Source: Roseateles_B sp051857535 (GTDB lineage: Bacteria; Pseudomonadota; Gammaproteobacteria; Burkholderiales; Burkholderiaceae_C). From it: DNA of 64,000 bases. Location of the stretch: positions 154,669 to 218,668 of the forward strand of contig NZ_JBPZGY010000008.1 in assembly GCF_051857535.1 (NCBI RefSeq), written 5' to 3'. This document shows positions 1-8,183 of this stretch, in pieces. How positions within the stretch are numbered: position 1 is the first letter of the stretch; every line of letters starts with the position of its first letter. The position numbers and the translations under genes are program-made. Below the pieces are notes generated by a model. The model searched no databases. It had not been told where the DNA came from and saw only the letters and a list, made by a program, of their open reading frames with translations.

Positions 1-1
1 C

Positions 2-943
2 CACATGGCCTTGCTGGTCGTCGGTGGCCTGGTCTATGTGGTGTTGATGAGCTTCTTCGTGGCTGCCGTGTGCGGTTACATGGCCGGCCTGATCGGCTCC
101 TCGAACAGTCCGCTGTCGGGCGTGGGCATCCTGGTGGTGCTGGGCATCGCTCTGCTGCTGGCCTTTGTCGTCAAGCCCCTGCTGCCGCCCACGGCCGGCC
201 AGGCGCTGGTGGCCTTTGCGCTCTTCGTGACCGCCGTGGTGTTTGCCGTGGCCACCATCTCCAACGACAACCTCCAGGACCTGAAGACCGGCCAACTGGT
301 GGACGCCACCCCCTGGCGCCAGCAGGTGGCTCTGATCATCGGCGTGCTGGCCGGCGCCGTGGTGATCCCGCCGGTGCTGGACCTGCTGAACAAGGCCTAC
401 GGCTTTGCCGGTGCACCCGGGGCCAATCCTGAGACGGCGCTGGCTGCCCCGCAGGCCGCACTGATCTCGGCCCTGGCCAAGGGCGTGATCCAGGGCGATC
501 TGAACTGGAACCTGATCGGCATCGGCGCCCTGATCGGCGTCACCGCCATCGTGGTGGACGAGTTCCTCAAGCGCTCCAGCTCGGGCAAGGTCTACCTGCC
601 TCCCCTGGCCATCGGCCTGGGCATCTACCTGCCGCTCAACAGCACGCTGATGATCGTGGTGGGCGCCCTTGCCGGCTGGTACTTTGACCGCCGTGCCGAC
701 CGCAGCGCCAAGCCCGAAGCCACCAAGCAGCTGGGCGTGCTGCTGGCCTCCGGCATGATCGTGGGCGAGAGCCTGATCGGCGTGATCCTGGCCGCCATCG
801 TCGTGTTCTCCGGCCAGGGCGAGCCTCTGGCCCTGGTGGGCGACAGCTTCCACACCGCCAGCAAGTGGCTGGGCGGCCTGGCCTTCGCGGGCCTGGGCAT
901 CCTGCTGTACCGCCGCCTGCTGGGCATGAACGCCAAGGCCTGA
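2..943 (+). CDS. OPT-family oligopeptide transporter, C-terminal half (5' partial)
   Basis: The reading frame is open from the first bases of the window, so the start lies outside; about 313 residues are visible. They are almost entirely hydrophobic, with some eight membrane segments. A GSSNSPLSG stretch about 30 residues in is the kind of conserved loop seen in OPT (oligopeptide/YSL) proton-coupled transporters, which are usually 600-700 residues long, so roughly half is present. The product should sit in the inner membrane and import small peptides or metal-peptide chelates; the substrate cannot be read from sequence. The frame ends just before three short tandem repeats and a strong hairpin terminator. 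Confidence 0.85.
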   Translation, partial: HMALLVVGGLVYVVLMSFFVAAVCGYMAGLIGSSNSPLSGVGILVVLGIALLLAFVVKPLLPPTAGQALVAFALFVTAVVFAVATISNDNLQDLKTGQLVDATPWRQQVALIIGVLAGAVVIPPVLDLLNKAYGFAGAPGANPETALAAPQAALISALAKGVIQGDLNWNLIGIGALIGVTAIVVDEFLKRSSSGKVYLPPLAIGLGIYLPLNSTLMIVVGALAGWYFDRRADRSAKPEATKQLGVLLASGMIVGESLIGVILAAIVVFSGQGEPLALVGDSFHTASKWLGGLAFAGLGILLYRRLLGMNAKA

Positions 944-945
944 CA

Positions 946-990
946 GGCCTGCCGGCAACGGGCCTCCCGGCAATAGGCCTGCCGGCATGC
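946..990. repeat. 15-bp tandem repeat, three copies
   Basis: Three adjacent 15-bp units begin GGCCTGCCGGCA, GGCCTCCCGGCA and GGCCTGCCGGCA. They start three bases after the stop codon of the OPT transporter and end five bases before its terminator hairpin. Each unit holds the self-complementary core GCCGGC or a one-base variant. They are non-coding. Confidence 0.8.
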
Positions 991-994
991 ACAT

Positions 995-1017
995 GGGCGC
1001 CCCGCGGGGCGCCCTTT
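995..1017 (+). terminator. Rho-independent terminator of the OPT transporter gene
   Basis: A 20-bp perfect GC palindrome (GGGCGCCCCG and its complement, 995-1014) is followed directly by TTT and a T/G-rich tail. It lies 52 bases after the stop codon. The T run is short, but the stem is very strong. Confidence 0.7.
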
Positions 1018-1062
1018 GTCGTTCATGGGGTGGCTCAGGCCCTGAGCCTTTGCCGCCAGCGC

Positions 1063-1479
1063 CTACTCGCTGGCGCCGCCGGACATGGCGGCCGGATCCA
1101 TCCAGAGCGCGGCCCACATGTGGCCGTCGGGGTCGGCCAGATCGCGGGTGACCATGAAGCCGTGGTCCTCCATCGGGTTCACATCGGCCGTGCCACCGTG
1201 CGCTGCGGCCGCCGCGTTCATCGCATCGACCGCGGCGCGGCTCTCCAGCAGCAGCGAGAGCATGTGGCCGGCGCTGCCGGGCGCTGGAAAAGGCCGCTGG
1301 GTGAAGGTGCGCCACTTGGCATGCGAGACGAGCATCACGCTGATGGCTTCGCTCCAGACCATGCAGGCCCCGCTGTCGTCGCTCATCTGCGGCTTGCGGG
1401 TGAAGCCCAGGGCTTCGTAGAAGGTGATGGACCGCGGGACGTCGGCCACGGGCAGGCTGATGAAGAGGGACTTGGGCAT
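1063..1479 (-). CDS. VOC-family (glyoxalase/bleomycin-resistance type) protein
   Basis: This 138-residue protein begins MPKSLFISLPVADVPRSI and shows the typical beta-alpha-beta-beta-beta opening of a vicinal-oxygen-chelate fold (SLPVADVPRSITFYEALGF), with a second half ending DLADPDGHMWAALWMDP. It resembles the PhnB/glyoxalase-like subgroup that is predicted to bind a metal and a small substrate. The real reaction is unknown. A longer in-frame start at 1812 exists, but its extra 111 residues look like non-coding DNA; the start at 1479 has GGAGCC just upstream. It is divergent from the gene at 1697. Confidence 0.85.
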   Translation of the reverse strand: MPKSLFISLPVADVPRSITFYEALGFTRKPQMSDDSGACMVWSEAISVMLVSHAKWRTFTQRPFPAPGSAGHMLSLLLESRAAVDAMNAAAAAHGGTADVNPMEDHGFMVTRDLADPDGHMWAALWMDPAAMSGGASE

Positions 1480-1696
1480 GAGAGGCTCCTGGGGTGGGTG
1501 AGGCCCGCGAGCGGGGCTTCTCTGGTACGACGAACGGGACGGCGTGGATTCGACAGGCGGTGCCAGACACAAGCGCCCGGCACCATCGTGCGGCAGGCGG
1601 CGCTCGCTCGGCAAGCCCTGACCGCAGCCAGGCCGCGTCGATGCTAGATTCAGCCGCGCCAGATCCCCTCCTGACAACCCGCTTCCCGACCGCCGC

Positions 1697-2677
1697 ATGA
1701 TCGTTCCCGACCACTGGGCCGAGGCCCGCCGCCAGCACCGCCACCGCCGTCGCCAGGTCACCGTCCGCCGCTTCGGCTGGTCAGACAGCAGCGAGGCAGA
1801 GGCCCAGGCCATGGCCGATCGCCGGGCCGACGAGGCGCTGCAGCAGATCCTGGCCGGCCAGCCGCTGGCCCGCCTGGAGCGCCTGGCGGCCTACAACGGC
1901 GCCGAGGGCCTGCCCATCCGCGAGGAGGTGCTCGCCCGGCATGGCGAGGAGGTCATCACCCGCAATGCCTACGGCGCCCGCTGCCTGAACTCGCCCTGCG
2001 CGCTCTTCGCCGACATCGACTTCAGCGACGCCCCGCGCGGCCGCCACGTCCTGATCGCCCTGCTGCTGCTGACCCTGCTGAGCGCGGCCCTTGGCGTGGC
2101 CGCCGGCAGTGCGCCGCTGGGCGGCGGGCTGTGGGTCCTGTCGCTCCTGGCGGCCCGCCCGCTCGTGGCCTGGCTGCAGCGCCTGGCCCTGCTCGCCAAG
2201 GGCGGGCACGAGCGTGTGGCAATGCAGCGCATCCAGCGTTTCCTGGCAGTGCATCCGGTGTGGAACCTGCGCGTCTACCGCACCCCGGGCGGCCTGCGCC
2301 TGCTGGCCACGCATGCGCCCTTCGAGGCCACCGCCCCCGAGGTGGCCGCGTTCTTCAGCGCCGTGGGCGCCGACCCGGTCTACGTCCGCATGTGCCGCCA
2401 CCAGCGCTGCTTCCGCGCCCGCCTGTCCGCCAAGCCCTGGCGCATCGGCATCGGTCAGCACATGCGCCCGCGCCCGGGCGTGTGGCCGGTGCGCCCCTCG
2501 CAGCTGCCCAGGCGCCAGGCCTGGGTGGCCGCCTACGAACAGGCCGCCGCGGGCTACGCCGCCTGCCAGTTCCAGACTGCGGTGGGCTCGGGGCAGGTGC
2601 ATCCGCGGCTGCGCGGGGTCATCGAACTGCATGACCGGGAGGCGCGGGCGGGAGCGCGGGGGATGGGGGTGGCGTGA
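1697..2677 (+). CDS. Conserved hypothetical membrane protein with FADIDF motif
   Basis: This 326-residue protein has a basic N-terminus, a FADIDF motif at residues 104-109 and two hydrophobic segments at about 118-137 and 142-160. A soluble C-terminal half rich in Arg follows (QRIQRFLAVHPVWNLRVYRT and onwards). I recognise this layout as a conserved bacterial protein of unknown function but cannot name a Pfam family or activity. The double transmembrane hairpin suggests an inner-membrane protein with most of its mass in the cytoplasm. It stands alone, facing the minus-strand esterase at 2796. About 118 bp separate the two and contain a GGGATC-type triplicated hexamer near 2727-2746. Confidence 0.75.
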   Translation: MIVPDHWAEARRQHRHRRRQVTVRRFGWSDSSEAEAQAMADRRADEALQQILAGQPLARLERLAAYNGAEGLPIREEVLARHGEEVITRNAYGARCLNSPCALFADIDFSDAPRGRHVLIALLLLTLLSAALGVAAGSAPLGGGLWVLSLLAARPLVAWLQRLALLAKGGHERVAMQRIQRFLAVHPVWNLRVYRTPGGLRLLATHAPFEATAPEVAAFFSAVGADPVYVRMCRHQRCFRARLSAKPWRIGIGQHMRPRPGVWPVRPSQLPRRQAWVAAYEQAAAGYAACQFQTAVGSGQVHPRLRGVIELHDREARAGARGMGVA

Positions 2678-2795
2678 GGGCAGGCGCCGGACAGACCTGA
2701 ACCAAAGACGGCAATCTGCCGGTGACGGGATCGGGATCGGGATCGGGCTTCTATGGTCTGCATGCAGCAGGCACCGATGCGCGCGCCAGGATGCA

Positions 2796-4277
2796 CTAGT
2801 TGGTTGACCAGCCCCAGCGCTTGAGCACCTCGGCAAGCGATGCACGCACGCGAGCTTGTCCCGGTTGATGAAAGAAGCCAAAGAAGTGCGGCGCACCTTC
2901 GATCGCCACCAGTTCAACCGCATTGCCGGCCGAGCCATAGGCAGTCACGAAGCGCTTCATATCGTCGAACGGGCAGTATTCGTCCTCTGTCCCGTGAAAC
3001 GCAATCAGCGGCGGCTGACCGCTGCTCACCTGGGCCATCGGGGAGAAGCGCTCAGGCGGCGCTACACGCTCAACCTGGCGACGGAACCAGCCGTCCTTGC
3101 GAGGGTTCAGGGGGTCCGGACAGCCACCAAGACTGACGACGGCGGCCGGGTAATGCTTGACGGACGGCGATCGACCCTTCTCTGCTTCGGGATCCAGGCC
3201 ATGAGTCGCCAGCATCAAGGCCAGCACGGCCCCTGAAGAGAACCCGGCAACGCCCACGCGCTGAGGGTCCACGCGCAGGCGGGCCGCATTCTTCTGAAGC
3301 CATTCGTAGGCCAGACTGGCATCACTCAGCTGCTCCAGAGGCCCGGTGTCGAATCTGGTGCTGGTCCGCAAATCAAGGGCAAGTACCAGAACGCCCTGCT
3401 CCTGCAGCGCGGCGCTGATGACGGGTGAATGCCACCACTGCCCCTCTGTGAAGGATCCGCCGTGCAGCCACAGCATGGCCGGGCGCAGGGCCGCCGTTGC
3501 TGCAGCCCCCCGCGGCTCGAGCACGTGCACCCGCAAATCGACCCCTTGCCATTCCCGCAACACGGCGCTTTCATGGCAGCACTCCCGGGCGCGGTTGGCG
3601 TCGATTGCCGCTTGAATCCGAGCGAGGTCAGCGGCAGGCGGGGCCATTGCGCGCCATTGTTCGACTACGCCATCAATCCCCTGGCTGCCGTTGTCGTCGA
3701 CATACTCTGCGAGCATCCGGCCCATGAGTTCGCGCTGATGGATGCGCGGCAGGCCTGAACGATGGAGCGCAGCGACCTCTGCGCGCAACCAACGTGCGTC
3801 ACCCCGACGCAGCGATGGATCCTTCTGCATGAGGGCTCGCGCGTCTTCATGCAGCCATGCTCGCCAGAATGCCTGGACCTCTGCCAGCGGCCACCAAGCC
3901 GGGTCGTGCAGGGGCAAGTCACGCAGCAGCTGTGGCAGCATGGGGTCGGCTTGCAATGCACCAGGGGCAGGCGCGTCACGCCAGTGGAAATACGGGTACA
4001 TCACGCGGCCTTGCGCCCAGACGAAACGCTGGCGAACTCGCTCCCGCTCTGGCGCATCCCTCAGGCGCGACAAATCCTCATTGAGCAGCGCCTGCCACTG
4101 CGCAGCGAAGGCCGCATGCCGCAGCGGGGTCAGCATCGCAAACGCGCGCATGCTCAATGCGGGCGGCTGCGGCGGCTCCGATTGCTGAGCGCGTGCCGTC
4201 AGTGACAGGCCTAGCAAGGCCACCATGACAACGCCCGCCAGCGCGCCTGCCTTGTTCCTCTGTTGCTCATGCCTCAT
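2796..4277 (-). CDS. Secreted alpha/beta hydrolase (esterase-like) with long N-terminal domain
   Basis: The protein has 493 residues. Residues 1-30 form a signal peptide ending LTARAQ. Residues 35-250 are a helical region with no fold I can name. From about 265 it is a carboxylesterase-type alpha/beta hydrolase: LHGGSF (271-276) gives the HGG oxyanion-hole motif, GFSSG (345-349) holds the nucleophile Ser347, FHGTEDEYCP carries the probable acidic residue and GAPHFFGF the catalytic histidine. It is therefore likely a periplasmic or secreted esterase acting on small acyl esters. Most family members lack the 200-residue N-terminal addition. Its GC content appears somewhat lower than its neighbours. 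It sits alone between unrelated genes. Confidence 0.8.
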   Translation of the reverse strand: MRHEQQRNKAGALAGVVMVALLGLSLTARAQQSEPPQPPALSMRAFAMLTPLRHAAFAAQWQALLNEDLSRLRDAPERERVRQRFVWAQGRVMYPYFHWRDAPAPGALQADPMLPQLLRDLPLHDPAWWPLAEVQAFWRAWLHEDARALMQKDPSLRRGDARWLRAEVAALHRSGLPRIHQRELMGRMLAEYVDDNGSQGIDGVVEQWRAMAPPAADLARIQAAIDANRARECCHESAVLREWQGVDLRVHVLEPRGAAATAALRPAMLWLHGGSFTEGQWWHSPVISAALQEQGVLVLALDLRTSTRFDTGPLEQLSDASLAYEWLQKNAARLRVDPQRVGVAGFSSGAVLALMLATHGLDPEAEKGRSPSVKHYPAAVVSLGGCPDPLNPRKDGWFRRQVERVAPPERFSPMAQVSSGQPPLIAFHGTEDEYCPFDDMKRFVTAYGSAGNAVELVAIEGAPHFFGFFHQPGQARVRASLAEVLKRWGWSTN

Positions 4278-4600
4278 GCCGGCTCCCTGCCCCGTTTGGA
4301 ATCTCGTACCGATGCAAAGATGAAGTTCATATCACCCCTTGCGCAAGCCTGGCCGCGCCATCAGCACCTTGCAGCCAGCCCCCAGGCTCTGGATCCAGGC
4401 GCGAGCGCCGTGGCGTTCAGAGACCCTGAGCCGCGTGCGCAATAGGCGCCGACTGAGCCGGTGTGTTTCGGGGTGATGTTATCGGCATCGGTCCATCTGC
4501 CAGGACTTGCCTGGCGCCATGAAGCCCGGGCCTATGGCTTCGTCGCGCCGCCCCTTGATGGCGAGCGAGCTGGTGGAAGCAGCAGCGGAACGGGGAGCGC
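4278..4600. other. Intergenic region without a supported gene
   Basis: These 323 bp lie upstream of the minus-strand esterase and downstream of lepB. I see no convincing open frame. A small hairpin (GCCAGG/CCTGGC, 4499-4515) is not followed by a T run, so it is not a clear terminator. The esterase promoter should lie in the first 100 bp, but no good -35/-10 pair stands out. Confidence 0.5.
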
Positions 4601-5281
4601 TCACCTCAACACCATCCCAAACCGATCGAAGCGCGGCGTCCAGAAGCCCTCGATATCCGCCGAGGCCAGGATGTGATGCGCCCGCCCGATCACCGCCTCT
4701 CGCGGCACGAGGCCGATGTAGCGGGAGTCGGCGCTGTTGTCGCGGTTGTCACCCAGCACCAGCAGCTGGCCAGGCGGCACGGTGAGGGGCTCGAAACTGG
4801 AGCGGGCATGCACGCCGTCCAGCCACTGCACCTGCCTGATCTGGCCGCCCACGCGCTCCTGCACGCGGCGGGCGGGCCAGTCGCCGATGCCGGGCACGGG
4901 CTCGCGCACCGGGGTCTCGTTCTCGTAGGCGGCCGCCTCGCCGTTGATGTAGAGGCGCTCGTCGCGCATCTCGACCAGGTCCCCACCCACGGCCACCACG
5001 CGCTTGATCAGGCGGGTGCCGTCCTTGGGGGAGCTGAAGGTGATGATGTCCCCGCGCTGCGGATCCCCCAGGCGGGCCAGCACGATCTGGCTCAGCGGCA
5101 GCTTGAAGTCGTAGGCCAGGCGGTTGACCAGCACCACGTCACCCTCCAGCAGATTGGGCCGCATGGAGCCGGTGGGGATGGGGTTCCAGTCCGCGATGGC
5201 CGTGCGAAAGAAGCCGAAGCACAGCAGGAAGATCAGGAAGCCGCGGTTCTCACGCAGCCATTGCATCACGGGTTTCTTCAT
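4601..5281 (-). CDS. lepB: Signal peptidase I
   Basis: This S26 family leader peptidase cleaves signal peptides from exported pre-proteins at the outer face of the inner membrane. It has 226 residues: one membrane anchor (about 14-30), then IPTGSMRP with the catalytic Ser39, GTRLIKRVVAVGGD with the general-base Lys93, and the C-terminal GDNRDNSADSRYIGLV box. All conserved boxes are present, so it should be active. It has one membrane segment and is shorter than the usual two-segment proteobacterial LepB, and is not next to lepA or rnc, which suggests a second, stand-alone copy. The start at 5281 is preceded by AGGAGAG; a 10-residue longer start at 5311 is less likely. Confidence 0.93.
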   Translation of the reverse strand: MKKPVMQWLRENRGFLIFLLCFGFFRTAIADWNPIPTGSMRPNLLEGDVVLVNRLAYDFKLPLSQIVLARLGDPQRGDIITFSSPKDGTRLIKRVVAVGGDLVEMRDERLYINGEAAAYENETPVREPVPGIGDWPARRVQERVGGQIRQVQWLDGVHARSSFEPLTVPPGQLLVLGDNRDNSADSRYIGLVPREAVIGRAHHILASADIEGFWTPRFDRFGMVLR

Positions 5282-5367
5282 GGGCCTCTCCTGGTGTCCG
5301 GGCCTAAGCATCGCGGGGCGGACTTAGCAAGGTCTTAAGCGACGCCAATGCCGGCCGCCCGAGGCCT

Positions 5368-5925
5368 TCAGCAACGGAAGCTCGCCCGCGCCGGCCGTGG
5401 CAGCGCTCGCGCCAGCGGATGCTCGGCGCCAGCGGCATCGACCACGGCCTGGTGCAACCCCTCCAGATCAGCCAGCATCAGCGGCAGCCAGAAGCTGCGA
5501 CGCTCGCCGTCGAGCCGGATGCGCAGATGCGGGAAGTGCAGCAAGTAGGCGGGCTCGACGGCGCGGACATGCGCCCAGGGCAGCGTCTGCCAGCGGCCGC
5601 GGGCATCGAAGGTATGCAAGCCCTGCGGCCCCACACGGAAGCGGAAGGCATGCACCGGCCCGCACATCACCAGCGCCATCAGCAGGCCCATGGCCACATG
5701 CAGGAGCAGGTCGGGGCGCTGAATGGGCTGGCCGGTCCACGCCGACTTCGCCACCAGCACAGTCCCGATGCCGGCCATGCACAGCGAGAGCTGGGCGCGC
5801 CACATCGGCCAGAAGGCATAGCGGAAGCTGCGGTAGTGAGATGGGGTCACGGGTGAAGATGACTGAGGCGGCGGCAGGGCGAAGGCGGCCGCAGCGCCTC
5901 TTGCAGGACGCGGCCGGGCCGCCAT
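5368..5925 (-). CDS. Small membrane protein with PH-like (YdbT/bPH2-type) layout
   Basis: This 185-residue protein has two hydrophobic segments (around residues 42-60 and 70-92) followed by a beta-rich soluble part with GLHTFDARGRWQTLPWAHV and LRIRLDGERRSFWLPL. That order, two membrane helices and then strands ending in a tryptophan-rich sheet, is typical of short bacterial PH-domain membrane proteins. The assignment is by pattern only. It starts four bases after the yceI-like stop codon, so it is probably the last gene of the bufferin/peroxiredoxin operon. No Shine-Dalgarno sequence is visible, which fits translational coupling or a later internal start. Confidence 0.6.
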   Translation of the reverse strand: MAARPRPARGAAAAFALPPPQSSSPVTPSHYRSFRYAFWPMWRAQLSLCMAGIGTVLVAKSAWTGQPIQRPDLLLHVAMGLLMALVMCGPVHAFRFRVGPQGLHTFDARGRWQTLPWAHVRAVEPAYLLHFPHLRIRLDGERRSFWLPLMLADLEGLHQAVVDAAGAEHPLARALPRPARASFRC

Positions 5926-5929
5926 TCTG

Positions 5930-6769
5930 TCAGCGCAGGCGCAACACCAGATCCAGGGTCACCCCGATGTCGTCCTGCACTGCCAGCATCCCGCCCAGCA
6001 GGCTCAGGGGCTGGATGCCGAAGTCGGTGAGCCGCAGGGCCATCTGACCCTGTACGCGCAAGACCTGACCCTCTGCCGAGGGCGCCATGGCCAGCGCCAG
6101 CGGCAAGCGCCAGCGGCGCTGCTGGCCATGCCAGTCGATCTCGACCTCGGCCAGCACCTGCGCGCCCTCGCCGCGCAGCATCGCTGACTGCACGCGCAGC
6201 CAGGGGTGGCGGGCCGCATCGAGCATGGCCGGGCCGAGCAAGTTGGCGCGGGTCCCGGCGATGGCCTGGGCATCCGGCCGGGACGCGAAGGCGGGCCCGA
6301 GCTGGGCGCGCCGTGCGGGCTCGTCCAGCGCCACGTCCTCCAGGCGCAGGGCCAGCGCGAAGCGCGTGTGGGCGAGCTGCGCGGGGCTGAGCCGGGTCGG
6401 GTCCGGGGCATCAGCCGGCAGCTGCAGCCAGCCCTGCAGGCGGGGCGCCGTGAGGACGTGGTTGTGGCCCAGGCCGGCCAGCGCCCCTTGCCGGAAGGCC
6501 AGCACCTGCAGCAGCGAGGCGGCGGGGTCGATGCGCCACAGCAGGCCCTCGGCCGGCTCCGGCGTGGGGCCAGCCGAGGGCTGGGGCTCAGGTGGGGCAT
6601 GGGCCGGGGCATGGGCCGGGGTATCAGGTCGGGTATCAGGCCGGGCCCCGGGCGCAGCCGCCGATGCGGCCGCGGCGCGCTGCGAGTCCGCGGGCCCATT
6701 GGTGCCGGCACAGGCGGCCAGCAGCAGCGCGGTGGCGCTGCCCAGCAGGGCGCGCCGACGGAGGCTCAA
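5930..6769 (-). CDS. YceI-family lipoprotein
   Basis: The 279-residue product has a lipoprotein signal with lipobox LLAAC (Cys20) and a 50-residue Pro/Ala-rich linker. Residues 75-279 form a YceI-like domain: RIDPAASLLQVLAFRQGALAGLGHNH is the diagnostic first part and WRLPLALAMAP the middle strands. YceI proteins are lipocalin-like barrels that bind isoprenoid-type ligands; many are periplasmic and linked to stress. Here the domain would be tethered to a membrane. The ATG overlaps the stop codon of the upstream peroxiredoxin gene (ATGA), so the two are translationally coupled. Confidence 0.8.
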   Translation of the reverse strand: MSLRRRALLGSATALLLAACAGTNGPADSQRAAAASAAAPGARPDTRPDTPAHAPAHAPPEPQPSAGPTPEPAEGLLWRIDPAASLLQVLAFRQGALAGLGHNHVLTAPRLQGWLQLPADAPDPTRLSPAQLAHTRFALALRLEDVALDEPARRAQLGPAFASRPDAQAIAGTRANLLGPAMLDAARHPWLRVQSAMLRGEGAQVLAEVEIDWHGQQRRWRLPLALAMAPSAEGQVLRVQGQMALRLTDFGIQPLSLLGGMLAVQDDIGVTLDLVLRLR

Positions 6770-7308
6770 CGCGCGGCCTTCCAGGCCTCGGCCGCCTTCA
6801 TCATGGCCTCCACGTGGCCGTCGGCGCTGAGCTTGGCGTGCACCGCGGCAATGCGGCCCGGCGGCACGATGAAGTAGGAGATGCGGTCCGCCGTGTCCGG
6901 CATCATGAGCAGCTTGGCGTCGTAGGCCTTCATGACCTTGGCGCCCGCATCCGCCGCGACGGCGAACTGCTTGCGGCAGGCCTCCACGCTGAAGCGCTTG
7001 AGGGTGGCGATGTCGTCATTGGAGATGCCGATCACCGTCACGCCCAGGGCCTGGAATTTGGGCGTGGCCTCGGCGAACTGGTGCGCCTCCACGGTGCAGC
7101 CGCTGGTGAAGGCCTTGGGATAGAAGTACAGCACCACGGGGCCCTTCTTGAGTGCCTCGGCCAGCTGGAAGCGGTAGGGCTCGCCGGCCAGGGCGGCATC
7201 GGCGCTGAAGTCGGGGGCGGCGTCGCCGGGCTTGAGGGCGGCGTGCGCGGGCAGCACCGCAGCCAGGCCCAGCAGGGCCGTCAGCAGGAAAGAAGCAGAA
7301 GCGCGCAT
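6766..7308 (-). CDS. Exported peroxiredoxin (AhpC/TSA, BCP-like)
   Basis: The protein has 180 residues with a cleavable signal peptide (cut near AHA/AL, residue 23). The thioredoxin fold contains PKAFTSGCTVEA, whose Cys71 is the peroxidatic cysteine, and a second cysteine in FSVEACRKQF that may resolve it. It should reduce hydrogen peroxide or organic peroxides in the periplasm. I chose the ATG at 7308 because AAGGAA lies six bases upstream; a start seven codons earlier is less likely. It lies 77 bp after bufC on the same strand and overlaps the YceI gene, placing it in the bufferin operon or just behind it. Confidence 0.87.
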   Translation of the reverse strand: MRASASFLLTALLGLAAVLPAHAALKPGDAAPDFSADAALAGEPYRFQLAEALKKGPVVLYFYPKAFTSGCTVEAHQFAEATPKFQALGVTVIGISNDDIATLKRFSVEACRKQFAVAADAGAKVMKAYDAKLLMMPDTADRISYFIVPPGRIAAVHAKLSADGHVEAMMKAAEAWKAAR

Positions 7309-7385
7309 GACCGTTCCTTGAGGCATCAAAGGTCTGCATCATGCCCACGAGGCAAGCCCTCTGCCAGGCCTCGGCTATTTGGCGA

Positions 7386-8183
7386 TCACGCCAGCGCCCG
7401 CAACCACCCCTCCTGCACCCACTGCTGCAGGCAGCCCACCAGCCGCGCAGCGGCCTCGGCCTCGCCCCATTGCGCAGCAGCAAGCTCGCCCAGGCGGGTC
7501 CAGTCGGCGCCCTCGAACACGGCGGCGACCAGCGCGCCCTCCTCGGCCTCCAGCGAGCGCCAGCGCGTCTCCAGTTGCGGGCGCCAGGCCAGCAGCCGGT
7601 GATCCAGAGGCTCGGGGGCGGGCAGCTCGGGCTCGTCCGCCGCCTCACCGTCCTCCCGCTGCTGCGCATGGCGGGCCAGCACGGCCCAGGCAGGCTCCAC
7701 GGCCCAGGCCAGCGGCAGGCAGCAGGCGCTGGCGCGGGGCTGCAGGCGCAGGGCTGGCCAGTCCTGCGGGGCCAGTTGTTGCAGGGTTTCGAAGGCCAGC
7801 GCCTCGTCCTCGGCCGCATCGAAGACGCCGCGCAGGGCCCAGTCCATGCGGGCGACGTCGATGAAGGCGGGGTGGGCCGGCGCCGTCTCAGTGGCCATGA
7901 AGTCGGACAGGGCGTCGCCGTACCAGCGAATGGAGGCGAAGGCGGAGGGCCGGGCCTGCACATAGGCGGCGGCCAGGGCGTCAAAGTCTTCGTCGCCCAT
8001 CACCTGGGCCAGCACGGGGTAGTTGTCCCGCAGGGCGGCGATCAGCCGGGCGCGGTAGGCATGGCGGTAGACGGCCAGGCCGCGCGCCGAGGCCGCTTCC
8101 AGCAGGCCTCCGGCCTCGGCGGGCGACGCGTCCAGCAGCAGGGCCTGCATCTGGCGCTGGGTGGCCAGCAGCGGCGCGCTCAT
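7386..8183 (-). CDS. bufC: BufC/HvfC-type partner protein (DUF2063)
   Basis: The protein has 265 residues. Its N-terminal part (RQMQALLLDAS, then GLAVYRHAYRARLIAALRDNYPVL) is the signature of the DUF2063 family. These proteins accompany DUF692/MNIO oxygenases in bufferin and related RiPP clusters, where they bring the precursor peptide to the enzyme. The remainder is a variable alpha/beta domain. The start at 8183 overlaps the stop of bufB (ATGA), so stoichiometric co-translation is expected. The open frame continues further upstream, but only as antisense-type sequence inside bufB. Confidence 0.88.
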   Translation of the reverse strand: MSAPLLATQRQMQALLLDASPAEAGGLLEAASARGLAVYRHAYRARLIAALRDNYPVLAQVMGDEDFDALAAAYVQARPSAFASIRWYGDALSDFMATETAPAHPAFIDVARMDWALRGVFDAAEDEALAFETLQQLAPQDWPALRLQPRASACCLPLAWAVEPAWAVLARHAQQREDGEAADEPELPAPEPLDHRLLAWRPQLETRWRSLEAEEGALVAAVFEGADWTRLGELAAAQWGEAEAAARLVGCLQQWVQEGWLRALA

